Part shown: positions 1-8,962 of the stretch, piece after piece
Numbering within the stretch: position 1 is the first letter of the stretch
Layout of the letters: each line of letters starts with the position of its first letter
Source: Saccharopolyspora oryzae
GTDB lineage: Bacteria > Actinomycetota > Actinomycetes > Mycobacteriales > Pseudonocardiaceae
Assembly (NCBI RefSeq): GCF_027853915.1
Contig: NZ_JAQGLA010000013.1
Location: 62,001 to 126,000, forward strand
Reading direction: 5' to 3'
Length of the DNA stretch: 64,000 nucleotides
The notes under the pieces: model-generated
Database searches by the model: none
What the model saw: the letters and a program-made list of their open reading frames with translations, nothing else
What the model was told of the DNA's origin: nothing
Program-made: the position numbers and the translations under genes

Positions 1-215
1 TGGAGGAACGCGTACGCGGCACTGATCATCGACGTCCAGATGAGCGCGTAGCGCACGAGCTCCTCGGTGAAGGCCGCGGGCGAGCCCAAGACGTAGCGGG
101 TGAAGACCTGGTACAGCACGAGCAGGGTCATGATGACGAGCAGGACACCGGCGAAGGCCGCCAGCACGCCACCGAGCGCTCGTCGTACCCGGTTGAGGCG
201 GTCGAGTGCGGTCAT
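1..215 (-). CDS. dctQ: TRAP transporter small permease (DctQ family), C-terminus cut by window edge
   Basis: About 71 residues are visible from an ATG whose first bases overlap the stop of the dctP gene (ATGA overlap). A hydrophobic helix follows the short charged N-terminus and leads into YQVFTRYVLGSPAAFTEEL, which matches the DctQ family pattern at the end of the first helix. The small permease pairs with the large DctM permease, expected just outside the window, to form the membrane part of a tripartite ATP-independent transporter. Its position after dctP and next to uronate catabolism genes suggests a sugar acid substrate; this is inference from context. Confidence 0.85.
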   Translation of the reverse strand, partial: MTALDRLNRVRRALGGVLAAFAGVLLVIMTLLVLYQVFTRYVLGSPAAFTEELVRYALIWTSMISAAYAFL

Positions 216-1249
216 GGCATGCCTCGCTTCCCGGCCGAGTTGATGACGGACAGGAGCTCCGCGACCTCCGGGTACTGCTTGGAGTACTCGTCCACCACCG
301 GCCGGGTGGCGTTGCGGAAGGCCTCGGTGTCGACGTCGGTGATGAACTCGACGCCCATCGCCTTCGCGTCGGCGACCGCCTGCTGGGTGTTCTTCGCCCA
401 GTCGGCCTTCTGCCGCTCGGTCGACGCGCGGGCCGCCTCGGCGAGCAGCTCCTCGTCGGCCGGGGCGAGCCGCTCCCAGGTCTGGGTGCTGATCACGAGC
501 ATGTCGGGGATCCGGGTGTGCTCGGTCATCGAGAACGCGTGGGAGACCTCGCCGTGCGCGCTGTCGGTGAGCACCGTCTCGTTGCTCTCGGCGCCGTCGA
601 TCAGTCCGGTCTGCAGCGAGGTGTAGGTGTCGCTGAACGCCATCACGACCGGGGCGGCGCCCAATGCGCTGACGAAGTCGGTCTGCGTGCGCATGTCCTG
701 CACGCGAATCTTCTGCCCGCGCAGGTCTTCCGGGGTCCGCACCGGCTTGTTCCCGGTGTAGAAGGACCGCGCACCGGAGCTGTAGTAGGTGAGGCCGACG
801 AAGCCGGCGTCAGCGGTCGAGCGGAAGTACTCGGCCATCTGGGGCGAGTCCATCACCTCGTAGAACTCCTGCTCGGAGTTGAAGACGTAGGGCAGGCCGA
901 AGGCGTGGTAGCCGGGGGCGTAGGTCGCCAGTCCCGGCGCGCTGACCCGGGTCATGTCGACGATGCCTTCGTGGAGCTGGCCGAGCACCGCGGGTTCGGC
1001 GCCCAACTGACCGTTCCCGTAGATCTTCACCACGATCCGGCCGCCGCTGCGCCGCTTGACGTCGTCGGAGAACGAGGCGAGTGCTTTGGAGGTGACGTGG
1101 TCATCGCTGAGGTTGTTCGCCAGGCTCAACACCAGGGGGTTTTCCGGCGTCGCCTCGGCGCTCGTCCGCGCACCGGATGCCGGTGCGCATGCGGCGAGGG
1201 CCGCGACGAGGACCAGGGCGACGATGCCGCTGATCAATCGGTTCCTCAT
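212..1249 (-). CDS. dctP: TRAP transporter solute-binding lipoprotein (DctP family)
   Basis: A 345-residue protein with a lipoprotein signal peptide; the lipobox ends at Cys21 (LAAC). The mature part has the DctP-family layout: LANNLSDDHVTSKAL near the start, then GQKIRVQDMRTQTDF, the segment that in this family carries the arginine binding the substrate carboxylate, and SLQTGLIDGAESN. It captures a small organic acid outside the membrane and delivers it to the DctQM permease. The start lies 11 bases downstream of the GH31 gene and the stop overlaps dctQ, so it belongs to the manD-GH31-dctPQ operon. A uronic acid or uronate oligosaccharide ligand is likely from context, not from residues I can read. 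Confidence 0.9.
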   Translation of the reverse strand: MRNRLISGIVALVLVAALAACAPASGARTSAEATPENPLVLSLANNLSDDHVTSKALASFSDDVKRRSGGRIVVKIYGNGQLGAEPAVLGQLHEGIVDMTRVSAPGLATYAPGYHAFGLPYVFNSEQEFYEVMDSPQMAEYFRSTADAGFVGLTYYSSGARSFYTGNKPVRTPEDLRGQKIRVQDMRTQTDFVSALGAAPVVMAFSDTYTSLQTGLIDGAESNETVLTDSAHGEVSHAFSMTEHTRIPDMLVISTQTWERLAPADEELLAEAARASTERQKADWAKNTQQAVADAKAMGVEFITDVDTEAFRNATRPVVDEYSKQYPEVAELLSVINSAGKRGMP

Positions 1250-1260
1250 GCCTGCCTTTC

Positions 1261-3780
1261 TCACATGCCGATCATGTCGATGGGCTCGAACGAGATCGTG
1301 ACGGCGAGATCGCCGCCCGGGTCGAGGGTCTTGATCAGCACGGATCCGAGCCCGATGTCGTAGTGCCAGCCCGTCTCCGCGGCGTCGAAGTGGCCGCGGT
1401 GCAGGTATTGCGGGAGGCGCTCGCCGTCGAGGGCGACCCAGTGCGGGCACCGGCCGGGCCGGATGACGTCGAACAGCAGCCGTTCGACGGTGCTGCGGTA
1501 CTCGCCGCGCCGGGTCAGCGCCAAGCGCACCTGCTCGCCGGCGGTCATCCGGACGTCGGTCGCGCGGAACGCACCGTCCTCGTGGGCGCGGGTGAGGCCG
1601 TCGTCCTCGTAGAGGGTGAACTCCGCGTCGCGATCGGGGGCGCAGATCAAGCGCAGCTGGGTCACCTCGTCGCGGGTGAGGCTGTTCAGCTGGTTCTCCG
1701 CGACCGGAATGATGCCGCCGCCACGCAGGAACAGCGGGATCGAGCCGAGGTCCACCGGCAGTTCCACGACCTGTCCGCCCTCGTAGCGCTCCCGGGTCCA
1801 GGCGTTGTAGAACACCTCGCCTTCCGGAAGCCGGACGGCGCGGGTGCTCGCCCCCGGGGTGAGCACGTTGGCGACGAGCAGCGCGTCGCCGAGCATGAAC
1901 TCCTCGGACGTCTCGTCGATGGCCGGGTCGTGCTGGAACGCGCTGATCAGCGGTTCCACGATCGGCCAGCCGGTCGCCGCGGCGCGGGCCGCGAGCGAGT
2001 ACAGGTACGGGAAAAGCCGGTAGCGCAGCTTGATGGCATCCCGGATGTAGGGCGTGTGGTCGCGGTACATCCACGGCTCGGTCACCGTGTTGTCGGAGTT
2101 GACCGAGTGGATGGAGAACCTCGGCTGGAAGACGCCGTTCTGCACCCACCGCACCAGCAGCTCGGGATCGGGCGCGGGGCCGTGGAATCCGCCGATGTCG
2201 CAGCCGTGGTGCGGGAAACCGGACAGGCCCATCCCGAGGATCGTGGCGATGTTGTGCCGCAACGACTCCCACGAGGTGGAGTTGTCGCCCGCCCAGCTCT
2301 GGGCGTAGCGCTGGATGCCCGCGTGACCGGAGCGGCACACGATGTAGGGACGTGCCGACGGATTCGTCGCGGCGATGCTGTCGCGGGTCACCCGGCACAT
2401 CAGGTTCGGCATGACGCTGCGCAGACGGCCGATCGTCGCGCCTGCGCCCTCGAAGTCGACGCCGGAGTCGGCGTCGATGATGCCGTCGTACTCGCAGTTG
2501 TCGTTCCAGACCGAGGTCGTGCCCTTGTCCAGGACCGCTTCGGTGAGCCAGCGCTGCCACGCCTCGCGGGCGGCGGGCTTGGTGAAGTCGACGAACCGGC
2601 CCGGCCCGCCCCACCAGGCACCGGCGGCGGGGCCGTCACCGGCTGTCGCGGCCGCGTCGGCGCTGCGCCTGACGAAAACGCCCGCGCTGTCGAATTCCCC
2701 GAGGCGGGGATGGACGTCGAGGACACCGGGCTTGACGTTCGGGGACACGGTGATGCCGCGCTCGGCCATCCCGGCGAAAAAGCCCTCGGGATCGGGGAAA
2801 CGGCGCTCGTTCCAGGTGAACACGCACCGCTTCGCTCCTGCCTCGGTCTCCTGCGTGGTGTAGCCCGACGAGAGCTGGAAACCGTCGACGGGGATGTCCT
2901 CGGCGCGGGCGATGTCGATGAACTCGGTGATCGCGACGTCGCTGTCGGCGTCTAGTTCGGAGTAGTACATCGACGAGGCGAGGTAGCCCAGCGCGTACTT
3001 GGGCAGCAGTGGCGGCCTGCCCGTCAGCACGGTGTAGCGCTGCACGACGTCGCGAATGCCCGGACCGGCGATCAGGAAGAGATCGATGTCGCCGCCGTCG
3101 GCGCGGTAGCGGCTGTGCGGGGGCCAGTAGTTGCTCCGCTCCCGGCCGAGATCGAAATCGCAATCGTAGGTGTTGTGGTAGAAGTACCCGACCGCTTTCC
3201 GGTTTTCCCGGTTCATCTTGAGGTAGAACGGGATGTGCTTGTACAGCGGGTCGGTTTCGCGCGGGTCGTAGCCGAGGGCGTCCTTCGGGCTCATCGTGAT
3301 GAGCTTCTGCGCCTTGTTCAGCGGCCCCGTGGTCTCGCCGAAACCGTAGAACGCGTCGTCGCGGGAGATCTCACTGGTGTGGATGCGGCGACCGTTCGAG
3401 TCCTCCAGGTAACCGAGCCCGACGACATCCGAGTGCAGCAGGGTGCCCGCCTCGTCGTGGACGCGGATTCGGAACGGATCCTTCTCGACGTCCACGCGGA
3501 GGTCCCCGCCGGTCACCCTGACGTGATCACCCAGGTCCTCGACGTCGAACGGCAGCGGCGTCACCCGCGTGCGCTCGGCGCCCATGAACTCGTCGAGCCG
3601 GTCCGGCCACGCCGTCGTGGTGAGCGTGTAGGACTCCTCGGCGAAATCACCCTGGAAACCGGCGCGAAGACGCAGGATGCCGTCGGCCATGAACATGAGC
3701 CGGATCTCGACACCGTCGGTGTGGACCCGGACCTGGTCACCGGCCCGTTCCACCCGCTCGACTCGTGATGTGACACGCAC
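1261..3780 (-). CDS. glycoside hydrolase family 31 (alpha-glycosidase)
   Basis: An 839-residue retaining alpha-glycosidase by similarity to GH31. The N-terminal beta-sandwich runs to about residue 240, followed by the TIM barrel. The motif VWNDNCE places the nucleophile at Asp427, and WAGDN places the acid/base at Asp499. A C-terminal beta domain with a GGGIIPVAENQ segment closes the protein. I chose the GTG at 3780 because GAGAGA lies about 7 bases upstream; a longer reading frame continues upstream but runs antiparallel into other genes. There is no signal peptide, so it should act in the cytoplasm on an imported glycoside. The operon suggests an alpha-linked uronate or xylose-containing disaccharide; the exact specificity cannot be read. 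Confidence 0.85.
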   Translation of the reverse strand: MRVTSRVERVERAGDQVRVHTDGVEIRLMFMADGILRLRAGFQGDFAEESYTLTTTAWPDRLDEFMGAERTRVTPLPFDVEDLGDHVRVTGGDLRVDVEKDPFRIRVHDEAGTLLHSDVVGLGYLEDSNGRRIHTSEISRDDAFYGFGETTGPLNKAQKLITMSPKDALGYDPRETDPLYKHIPFYLKMNRENRKAVGYFYHNTYDCDFDLGRERSNYWPPHSRYRADGGDIDLFLIAGPGIRDVVQRYTVLTGRPPLLPKYALGYLASSMYYSELDADSDVAITEFIDIARAEDIPVDGFQLSSGYTTQETEAGAKRCVFTWNERRFPDPEGFFAGMAERGITVSPNVKPGVLDVHPRLGEFDSAGVFVRRSADAAATAGDGPAAGAWWGGPGRFVDFTKPAAREAWQRWLTEAVLDKGTTSVWNDNCEYDGIIDADSGVDFEGAGATIGRLRSVMPNLMCRVTRDSIAATNPSARPYIVCRSGHAGIQRYAQSWAGDNSTSWESLRHNIATILGMGLSGFPHHGCDIGGFHGPAPDPELLVRWVQNGVFQPRFSIHSVNSDNTVTEPWMYRDHTPYIRDAIKLRYRLFPYLYSLAARAAATGWPIVEPLISAFQHDPAIDETSEEFMLGDALLVANVLTPGASTRAVRLPEGEVFYNAWTRERYEGGQVVELPVDLGSIPLFLRGGGIIPVAENQLNSLTRDEVTQLRLICAPDRDAEFTLYEDDGLTRAHEDGAFRATDVRMTAGEQVRLALTRRGEYRSTVERLLFDVIRPGRCPHWVALDGERLPQYLHRGHFDAAETGWHYDIGLGSVLIKTLDPGGDLAVTISFEPIDMIGM

Positions 3781-3866
3781 GTGGACTTCTCTCGATCTGG
3801 CGAATTGGTCACTGCACGGGTGGCAGCGCTGACGATGACGATGATGAGGCGGCGCGGGCGCTCGGC

Positions 3867-5105
3867 TCACCAGTCGTGAACAGTGCCGTCCTGGAGCCGG
3901 TTCACCGGCAGGTACGCCCGCTCGTAGGGGTACTTCGCCGCCAGGTCTTCGTCGAAGTGGATGCCCAGACCGGGTTCCTCGCTCGGGCGCAGGCCGCCGA
4001 GGGCGAATTCGTGCGTCGGCCCGAAGACCTCCCGCGTCTGCTCGCTGTGGACCATGTACTCCTGGATGCCGAAGTTGTGCAGTGCCAGACCGAGGTGCAC
4101 CGCGGCCGCCAGCCCGACCGGAGAGACGTCCGTCGGGCCGTGCATGCCGGACTTGACCTGGTACATCGCCGCGTAGTCCATGATTCGGCGCACGCTGGTG
4201 ATGCCTCCGGCGTGCGTGATCGGCGAGCGCACGTAGTCGATGAGCTGCTCGCGGATCAGGTGCTGGTAGTCCCACACGGAGTTGAACACCTCGCCGATCG
4301 CCAGCGGCGTGGTCGTGTGGTGACGCACCCAGCGCAGCGCTTCCTGGTTCTCGGCGGGCGTGACGTCCTCGAGCCAGAAAAGGTCGTAGGGTTCCAGGGA
4401 TTTGCCCAGCTTGGCCGCCTGGATCGGGGTGAGCCGGTGGTGCGCGTCGTGGAGCAGCGCGATGTCCTCGCCGAACTCGCCGCGGACGGCTTCGAACACC
4501 GAGGGCACGTGCCGCAGGTAGGCGCGGGTGTCCCAGCTCTCCTCGGCGGGCAGCGCTGAGCGGCGGGCGGGTTCGTAGTCGTAGCGGGTGTCGTCGCCGA
4601 TCGAGGCGGCCGCGCTGGAGGCGACGCCGTACACCGAGTCCAGGCCCGGCACGCCGGTCTGGATGCGGATCGCCCGGAAGCCCTCCTCGAGGTGCTCGCG
4701 CACCGAGTCGAACAGCTCGGGAACGTCCTTGCCGCTGGCGTGACCGTAGACCAGGCACCGCTCGCGGCTGGCCCCGCCGAGGAGCTGGTAGAGCGGCAGT
4801 CCGGCGACCTTGGCCTTGATGTCCCACAGGGCGGTGTCCACCGCCGCGATCGCGGCCATCGTCACCGGGCCGCGTCGCCAGTACGCGCCGCGGTACAGGT
4901 ACTGCCAGGTGTCCTCGATGGCGTGCGCGTCGCGCCCGATCAGCAACGGCACGACGTGGTCGGTGAGGTAGCTGGCCACCGCCAGCTCCCGGCCGTTCAG
5001 GGTGCCGTCGCCGTAGCCGACCACGCCGTCGTCGGTGGTGATCTTCAGCGTGACGAAGTTGCGGCCCGGGCTGGTGACGATGACGTCTGCGCGCTCGATG
5101 AGCAC
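3867..5105 (-). CDS. manD: D-mannonate dehydratase (enolase superfamily, ManD/RspA type)
   Basis: A 412-residue enolase-superfamily protein that dehydrates D-mannonate to 2-keto-3-deoxy-D-gluconate. The N-terminal segment [11 protein letters not shown] and [12 protein letters not shown] are hallmarks of the ManD/RspA subgroup. Visible catalytic candidates are Arg147 and Tyr159, metal ligands Asp220, Glu246 and Glu272, and His222 in DAHHRLTP. The start is a GTG preceded closely by AAGGAGG. It is the first gene of the leftward operon and faces uxaC across a shared promoter. With UxaC and UxuB it completes glucuronate to fructuronate to mannonate to KDG. Some members of the subgroup are weak or bifunctional with gluconate, so the activity level is uncertain. 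Confidence 0.92.
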   Translation of the reverse strand: MLIERADVIVTSPGRNFVTLKITTDDGVVGYGDGTLNGRELAVASYLTDHVVPLLIGRDAHAIEDTWQYLYRGAYWRRGPVTMAAIAAVDTALWDIKAKVAGLPLYQLLGGASRERCLVYGHASGKDVPELFDSVREHLEEGFRAIRIQTGVPGLDSVYGVASSAAASIGDDTRYDYEPARRSALPAEESWDTRAYLRHVPSVFEAVRGEFGEDIALLHDAHHRLTPIQAAKLGKSLEPYDLFWLEDVTPAENQEALRWVRHHTTTPLAIGEVFNSVWDYQHLIREQLIDYVRSPITHAGGITSVRRIMDYAAMYQVKSGMHGPTDVSPVGLAAAVHLGLALHNFGIQEYMVHSEQTREVFGPTHEFALGGLRPSEEPGLGIHFDEDLAAKYPYERAYLPVNRLQDGTVHDW

Positions 5106-5217
5106 TGGTCCTCCTTGACTTGAAACGACGAGCGGTCGCCGGTCCGCCGTGCTCGGGTGATCGGTGCGGTGGCTGCGGGACTCGCGGTCGGTTCAACGTA
5201 GGAGTCGCCCCGTGGAC

Positions 5218-5233
5218 TGGCAATCAGTTGCCA
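5218..5233. promoter_or_regulatory. inverted repeat operator candidate, manD side
   Basis: TGGCAATCAGTTGCCA is a perfect 6-base inverted repeat with a 4-base spacer, followed at once by a further TTGTTGCC half. It lies 113 bases upstream of the manD start in the region between manD and uxaC. The same TTGGCAAC-like half-site recurs near uxaC, which suggests one regulator controls both directions. No GntR or LacI gene for it is inside the window. Confidence 0.6.
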
Positions 5234-5287
5234 TTTGTTGCCGACCGCCCACCTCGTGACATGCGGACCAGCCGCGTTCGCTCGGCA

Positions 5288-5313
5288 TGACAACTGTTGG
5301 CAACTAGTTGCAG
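5288..5313. promoter_or_regulatory. second palindromic operator candidate, uxaC side
   Basis: This stretch holds CAACTGTTG at 5291-5299 and the perfect palindrome GCAACTAGTTGC at 5300-5311, sharing the GGCAAC core with the repeat at 5218-5233. It sits about 30 bases upstream of the uxaC start, a position suited to repression of that promoter. The regulator type is inferred only from site shape. Confidence 0.6.
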
Positions 5314-5342
5314 CGGTTTCGCGAGATGGCGACGCTGCCCAT

Positions 5343-6809
5343 ATGGACCGTGGCATGGCAGCAACCTCTGGGACCCACCGCGACCGCGAGCACGCGGTGC
5401 CGCTCGCCCCTCATCCGGATCGGTTGCTCCCGCCCGAACCGTCCCAGCGCAACATCGCACGGCGGCTCTACGACAGCGTCCGCGACCTCCCGCTGATCAG
5501 TCCGCACGGGCACGTCGAGGCCCGTCTGCTCGCGGACGACGAACCGTTCTCCGACCCCGCGTCGCTGCTGGTCACGCCCGACCACTACGTCACCCGCCTG
5601 CTGCACGCCCACGGCGTCGGGCTGGCCGACCTCGGACTTCGCGACAGCGCCGGCGGCACCGGCCCCGCACAGCCGAGGGACGTGTGGCGGACCTTCTGCG
5701 AGCACTGGCACCTGTTCCTGGGCACCGCGTCCCGGGGCTGGCTGGAAGCCGAGCTGCACGATGTGCTCGGCGTGACCGTGCAGCCCTCGGCCGACACCGC
5801 CGACGAGCTGTTCGACGAGCTCACCACCCGGCTGCGCAAGCCCGAGTTCCGGCCGCGCGCGCTGTACGACTCGTTCACGATCGCAGTGCTGGCCACCACC
5901 GACGACCCCGCCGACGACCTGGCCCACCACCGGGCGCTGGCCGAAGACCCGTCCTGGTCGGGCCGCGTCGTGCCGACCTTCCGCCCCGACCGCTACCTCG
6001 ATGCCACCGCCTCCGGCTGGACCGCGGCACTGGACGACCTCGCCGCCGCCAGCGGCATCGACACCGGCGACTACGACGGGCTCGTCCGGGCACTGGAGAA
6101 CCGCCGGGAGCATTTCCGCACGCACGGCGCCACGGCCACCGATCACAGCGCCCCCGACGCGCGCATGGCGTTCCTGGACGCCGCGCAGGCGCAGCGCTTG
6201 TTCGATGCGGTCCGATCAGGCACGGCCAGCGCCGATGACGCTCGCCTGCTGTCGCAGCAGCTGCTCGGCGAAATGGCCCGCATGTCCAGCGAGGACGGCA
6301 TGGTCATGGCGCTGCACACCGGAAGCAGGCGCAACCACCACCCGGACACCCTGCGCCGTTTCGGCCCCGACACCGGTCACGACATCCCGCTGCAGGCCGA
6401 GTTCACCCGCGCGCTGCAGCCGATGCTGGAGCGTTTCGGCACGAACCCGCGGTTCCAGACCGTCCTGTTCACCCTCGACGAGACGGTCTTCTCCCGCGAA
6501 CTCGCCCCCCTCGCCGGGTTCTACCCGTCGGTCTACCTCGGTGCTCCGTGGTGGTTCCTCGACGCGCCCCGCGCGATGTACCGCTTCCGCGACGCCGTCA
6601 CCGAAACGGCCGGCTTCTACCGGAACGCGGGATTCATCGACGACACCCGCGGGTTCTGCTCCATCCCCGCCCGCCACGACACGGCTCGCCGGGTCGACGC
6701 GGCCCACTTGGCGGGGCTCGTCGCAGAGCACGTGCTCAGCGAGGACGACGCCGCCCTCGTCATCCACGACCTCCACGACCGCCAGCCGCGAAAGGCGTTC
6801 CGGCTGTGA
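5343..6809 (+). CDS. uxaC: glucuronate (uronate) isomerase
   Basis: A protein of about 488 residues in the amidohydrolase-fold UxaC family, which isomerises D-glucuronate to D-fructuronate. The N-terminal SPHGH gives the metal-binding His55-x-His57 pair, and downstream blocks such as ALYDSFTIAVLATTDDP, GRVVPTFRPDRYLD and MVMALHTGSRRNHH follow the family order. The start could be the ATG at 5343 or the in-frame ATG at 5355; neither has a strong ribosome binding site. The stop overlaps the GTG of uxuB, so the two are translationally coupled. It is divergent from manD and shares its operator region. Confidence 0.9.
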   Translation: MDRGMAATSGTHRDREHAVPLAPHPDRLLPPEPSQRNIARRLYDSVRDLPLISPHGHVEARLLADDEPFSDPASLLVTPDHYVTRLLHAHGVGLADLGLRDSAGGTGPAQPRDVWRTFCEHWHLFLGTASRGWLEAELHDVLGVTVQPSADTADELFDELTTRLRKPEFRPRALYDSFTIAVLATTDDPADDLAHHRALAEDPSWSGRVVPTFRPDRYLDATASGWTAALDDLAAASGIDTGDYDGLVRALENRREHFRTHGATATDHSAPDARMAFLDAAQAQRLFDAVRSGTASADDARLLSQQLLGEMARMSSEDGMVMALHTGSRRNHHPDTLRRFGPDTGHDIPLQAEFTRALQPMLERFGTNPRFQTVLFTLDETVFSRELAPLAGFYPSVYLGAPWWFLDAPRAMYRFRDAVTETAGFYRNAGFIDDTRGFCSIPARHDTARRVDAAHLAGLVAEHVLSEDDAALVIHDLHDRQPRKAFRL

Positions 6810-8107
6810 CGACACGACTGACCCGCGCCGCTGCCCACGTCCGTCCGCCGGCTCCGGTGCGCGCCGTCCACCTCGGACTCGGCGCGTTCCACCGGGCCCA
6901 CCAGGCCGTGTACACGATGGCCGATCCGGATTGGGGCATCGCGGCCTACACGTTCCGCAACACCGAGCTGCCGCGCGCGCTCGCCGAGCAGGACGGTCTG
7001 TACTCGCTGCAGGTGCGTGGAGAAGGGGAGCCGCAGGCGGAGATCGTCGATGCGATCAGCCGCGCCCATCCCGGCAGCGACACCGACCAGTGGCTCGCCG
7101 ATCTGGCTTCTCCCGACGTGGCGCTGCTGACGCTGACGATCACCGAGGCCGGTTACCGGGTGTTCGATGATCAGGACGGGACCGCGATCGGCCGCGTCCT
7201 CGCCGGGCTGCGCGGGCGTCACCGCGCGGGCGGTGCCCCGATCGCGCTCGTGCCCTGCGACAACCTGCCGGGCAACGGCGGCGTGCTGCGGGAAGCGATC
7301 CGCACCGCCGCAGCGGGGGAGGGCTCGCGATTCCGTTCGTGGATCGAGGACCACGTGTCGTTCGTCGACACGGTCGTCGACCGCATCACGCCCGCAGCCG
7401 CCGAGCAGGACGTCGCCACCGCCGCGCGGCTCACCGGGCTCGAGGATCGGGCTCCGGTGGTGACCGAACCGTTCAGCGAGTGGCTGCTGGCCGGGGATTT
7501 CCCGCTCGGCAGGCCCGCGTGGGAGAACTCCGGTGCCCGGTTCGTCGACGACCTCGCCGCGTACGAGCGGCGCAAGCTGTGGTTCCTCAACGGTGCGCAC
7601 ACGCTGCTGGCCTGCGCTGGCCCTGCGCTGGGGTGCGCGACCGTCGACGAGGCCGTCCGGCACCCGATGTTGGCGAGGTTGACGGAGGCGTGGTGGGACA
7701 TCGCGTCGTACCACGCGTCTCTCCCAGCGGAGGACCTGGCCGACTACCGGCGGCGTCTGCTTCAGCGCTTCTCCTCCCGCGGGGTGCGGCACAACCTGCT
7801 GCAAATCGCTGCGGGCAGTTCCCAGAAGATCCCCGCGCGGATCCTGCCGGTGCTGCGCGCCGAACGCGCCGCGCAGCGGATGCCCGAAGCCCCGGTCGCA
7901 GTGCTGGCCGGCTGGCTGATCCATCTGCGCGACCGCCCGGTCAGCGACCCGCGCGCCGACGAACTGGTCTCGTTGGCCCGCTCGGCGGATGCCGCGCGCC
8001 GCATCCTGTCCGCTCTCGACGTCACCCTCGCCGACGACGGGGAGCTGGTCTCCGCGGTGGAGGACTACGTCGAGCACTTGCGGCTCACCGCCGACCGAAC
8101 CGCGTAA
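6806..8107 (+). CDS. uxuB: mannitol dehydrogenase family, probable fructuronate reductase
   Basis: A 433-residue NAD(P)-dependent polyol dehydrogenase. The Rossmann entry LGLGAFHRAHQ lies at residues 23-33, and the family's catalytic stretch KLWFLNGAH supplies Lys257, Asn262 and His265. In the pathway encoded here it would reduce D-fructuronate to D-mannonate, the substrate of ManD. Members of this family also act on mannitol, tagaturonate or arabinitol, and the assignment as UxuB rests on the partner genes. The GTG start overlaps the uxaC stop by GTGA. It converges on aztA with only 68 bases between the stops. Confidence 0.87.
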   Translation: MTTRLTRAAAHVRPPAPVRAVHLGLGAFHRAHQAVYTMADPDWGIAAYTFRNTELPRALAEQDGLYSLQVRGEGEPQAEIVDAISRAHPGSDTDQWLADLASPDVALLTLTITEAGYRVFDDQDGTAIGRVLAGLRGRHRAGGAPIALVPCDNLPGNGGVLREAIRTAAAGEGSRFRSWIEDHVSFVDTVVDRITPAAAEQDVATAARLTGLEDRAPVVTEPFSEWLLAGDFPLGRPAWENSGARFVDDLAAYERRKLWFLNGAHTLLACAGPALGCATVDEAVRHPMLARLTEAWWDIASYHASLPAEDLADYRRRLLQRFSSRGVRHNLLQIAAGSSQKIPARILPVLRAERAAQRMPEAPVAVLAGWLIHLRDRPVSDPRADELVSLARSADAARRILSALDVTLADDGELVSAVEDYVEHLRLTADRTA

Positions 8108-8175
8108 AGCCGCCACCAGCGCAGTGCGCGACGTCGCGCCCAGATTGGGACCGCGGGTCGGAGACCATCCACGTG

Positions 8176-8886
8176 CTAGCGGGGGATGCCCCAAACCTCC
8201 TGGAGCATCTGCGGAGTCAGGACGTCGTCGGGGGTGCCCGCGGCGGCCAGTCGTCCCGCGTTGAGCACGAGGCAGTGGTCCGCGCGCAGTGCTTCGGTGA
8301 AGTCGTGGGTCACCTGGACCACGGTCGTTCCGCGTGCCTTGGTGCTCTCGAGCACGTCGGTGATCAGGCGTTGCGCTTCGGCGTCCAGCCCGGAGCTCGG
8401 TTCGTCGAGCAGGAGGAGATCGGACTCCTGGGCGAGGCCTTGCGCCAGCAGAGCGCGCTGTCGCTGGCCGCCCGACAGCGAGCCGAGTCGGCGGGTGGCC
8501 AGCGGGAGGAGTTCCAAGCACGCCAAGCATTCCTCGACGACGGCCCGGTCGTGGGAGGTCAGGCGCCGCCACGGGCCGCGATGTGCCCACCGTCCCATGG
8601 AGACGGTGTCGCGGACGCTGATGGGCAGTGCATCGGACACCGCACTCCGCTGTGCCACGAACGCGGGCGGTCGGCCGGTCGCGCGGTCGATCGAGCCCGC
8701 AGCGAGGCGGAGCACGCCCGCGATCGCGCTGAGCAGGGTCGACTTGCCGGAGCCGTTCGGTCCGAGGATGGCAGTCGTCCGCCCGCGCGGGAGTGCGGTG
8801 CTGAGGCCGTGCAGCACGGGTTCGCGCGTGTAGCCGACCGTCAAGTCGTGGATGGTGATCTCCGCTTGATCACTGGCGATCGTCAC
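8176..8886 (-). CDS. aztA: zinc ABC transporter ATP-binding protein AztA
   Basis: A 236-residue ABC ATPase with Walker A GPNGSGKST at residues 42-50, signature LSGGQRQR, Walker B LLLLDEPSSGLD and a switch His in VTHD. It is divergent from a metal-type ABC3 permease and separated from it by a Zur-like box, which fixes its role as the motor of the Azt zinc importer. In the Azt system the ATPase works with AztB, the binding protein AztC and the periplasmic chaperone AztD, all present here. The start is GTG at 8886. Confidence 0.88.
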   Translation of the reverse strand: MTIASDQAEITIHDLTVGYTREPVLHGLSTALPRGRTTAILGPNGSGKSTLLSAIAGVLRLAAGSIDRATGRPPAFVAQRSAVSDALPISVRDTVSMGRWAHRGPWRRLTSHDRAVVEECLACLELLPLATRRLGSLSGGQRQRALLAQGLAQESDLLLLDEPSSGLDAEAQRLITDVLESTKARGTTVVQVTHDFTEALRADHCLVLNAGRLAAAGTPDDVLTPQMLQEVWGIPR

Positions 8887-8931
8887 GGCGCTCCTCGTGT
8901 GGTGTTGGACGTCACGGCCATCTTATCGACA

Positions 8932-8948
8932 TTGAAAACTGTTTTCGA
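8932..8948. promoter_or_regulatory. Zur-box-like operator between aztA and aztB
   Basis: TTGAAAACTGTTTTCGA is a near-perfect palindrome with one mismatch, centred on GAAAACTGTTTTC, and resembles the AT-rich TGAAAA...TTTTCA Zur box of actinobacteria. It lies 15 bases before the aztB start and 45 bases from the aztA start, so zinc-bound Zur could block both promoters. The short distance to aztB suggests a very short or absent leader. Confidence 0.75.
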
Positions 8949-8962
8949 TAGTGTGCTTCGTC

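Noticed and set aside
5106-5342. Possible small leader peptide or regulator gene between manD and uxaC
   Set aside because: The frame upstream of uxaC is open to 5235, but it runs through the operator palindromes and does not resemble UxaC N-termini, so I treat it as non-coding.
8126-8139. Perfect palindrome GCGCGACGTCGCGC between uxuB and aztA
   Set aside because: It has no loop, so it cannot form a normal terminator hairpin, and GC palindromes of this size are common in this composition.
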